Of a DNA stretch of 15,507 bases, positions 15,000 to 15,507 are shown piece after piece. Under the pieces are notes generated by a model. That model had not been told where the DNA came from and made no database searches. It saw only the letters and a program-made list of their open reading frames with translations. Position numbers and translations under genes: made by a program. The first letter of the stretch is position 1; every line of letters starts with the position of its first letter. Origin of the DNA: Flavobacteriales bacterium (GTDB lineage Bacteria > Bacteroidota > Bacteroidia > Flavobacteriales_D > Sanyastnellaceae); NCBI GenBank assembly GCA_947460525.1, contig CANHIV010000001.1, forward strand, positions 1-15,507, in the 5' to 3' direction.

Positions 15000-15507
15000 A
15001 AAAATCAATCCCAAACAACTCCCGTTTAAAAAAGGAGACATTTTAGAAGTTGAAATCGATGACATGGCCTTTGGTGGAAATGGCATCGTTTGGGTGGATG
15101 TCCCTGATGGCAAAGTTCCCTTGTTCATTGAGAATGCTATCAAAGGACAAACCCGCGAAGTTCAAGTTACCAAAATAGATAAACGACACATTGAGGCCCG
15201 AGACATCCGATTGATTAAAAAATCAGATGTTGAGATAGATCTCGAATTCCAAGCGATACCCGGCGCACCTTACGCCACATTGCCGTATGAGAAACAACGT
15301 GATTTCAAACACAATGAAGTTGCTGAATTGCTCAGAAGAATTGGAAAAATTGAACCAACCCCATTGTTTGATGAGTACATTGCTTCTCCCCTGTTGTGGC
15401 ATTACCGCAACAAAATGGAGTACAGCTTTTCCGTTATCCGTTGGGACAAAGAAAAAAATGACACCGTTGATGATTTTGGCTTAGGCTTTAAAAAGAAAGG
15501 AACTTGG
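14992..15507 (+). CDS. TrmA/RlmD-type uracil-5 RNA methyltransferase, 5' part
   Basis: Only the first 172 residues are in the window; the frame stays open to the last base. Residues 12-72 form a TRAM RNA-binding domain (KGDILEVEIDDMAFGGNGIVW and further). SPLLWHYRNKMEYSFSVIRW at about 132-151 is the diagnostic segment of the TrmA/RlmD/RlmC family that makes 5-methyluridine in rRNA or tRNA. Many rRNA members carry an iron-sulfur cluster with cysteines just before a GGCxxQHLxYxxQ motif. Here that position reads GAPYATLPYEKQ (91-102) and the whole visible part has no cysteine, so a cluster-free enzyme is likely. The catalytic Cys and SAM motifs lie beyond the window. It starts 8 bases inside rlmB, so translation is coupled to it. 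Confidence 0.8.
   Translation, partial: MNKKINPKQLPFKKGDILEVEIDDMAFGGNGIVWVDVPDGKVPLFIENAIKGQTREVQVTKIDKRHIEARDIRLIKKSDVEIDLEFQAIPGAPYATLPYEKQRDFKHNEVAELLRRIGKIEPTPLFDEYIASPLLWHYRNKMEYSFSVIRWDKEKNDTVDDFGLGFKKKGTW

Overview
This window looks like a piece of a core chromosome from a member of the Bacteroidota, probably Flavobacteriales-like. The placement rests on four things: the gene families (DUF5683, WbqC, DUF3467, GWxTD, SpoIID/LytB-domain proteins); promoter -7 boxes of the Bacteroidota form TAnnTTTG; many secreted proteins whose signal peptides end in Gln or a lipobox Cys; and start sites that lack clear Shine-Dalgarno sequences. Coding density is very high, with genes commonly overlapping by 1-10 bases or separated by 1-3. 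I see no insertion sequence, prophage, CRISPR array, rRNA or tRNA. No coding interruption exceeds 300 bases; the longest intergenic stretch is 1839-2037.

Region A (2-1838, +) holds the 3' end of a SpoIID/LytB-domain protein and a lipoprotein with a likely beta-helix. Region B (2038-7375, +) is a tight run of six genes: parA, parB, a DUF5683 membrane protein, dapB, lepB and a wbqC-family gene. It joins chromosome partitioning, lysine/peptidoglycan precursor synthesis (dapB) and protein export (lepB). A parS-like half-site pair lies directly before parA. Region C (10986-7341, -) is a five-gene operon read leftward: a secreted beta-rich protein, lipoyl synthase lipA, glyceraldehyde-3-phosphate dehydrogenase, a YjjG-type HAD phosphatase and a DUF3467 protein. 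It converges on wbqC with a 35-base overlap of coding ends.

Region D (11041-13027) contains an OsmC-family gene (+), a 39-residue lipoprotein gene on the minus strand (11571-11452), and an Omp85/BamA-like outer-membrane protein (+). Two very compact divergent promoter pairs, near 10995-11021 and 11582-11611, drive these genes. Region E (13060-15507, +) has a GWxTD-domain lipoprotein, the 23S rRNA 2'-O-methyltransferase rlmB, and the 5' part of a TrmA/RlmD-type m5U methyltransferase that lacks the usual iron-sulfur cysteines and runs off the end.

Most of the window is ordinary housekeeping. The points most worth following are the ParB-box-like repeat over the probable parA start region, the interleaved divergent promoters with possible leaderless or non-ATG starts, the tiny lipoprotein, and the cysteine-free rRNA methyltransferase. 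I do not see convincing evidence for a wholly new system.
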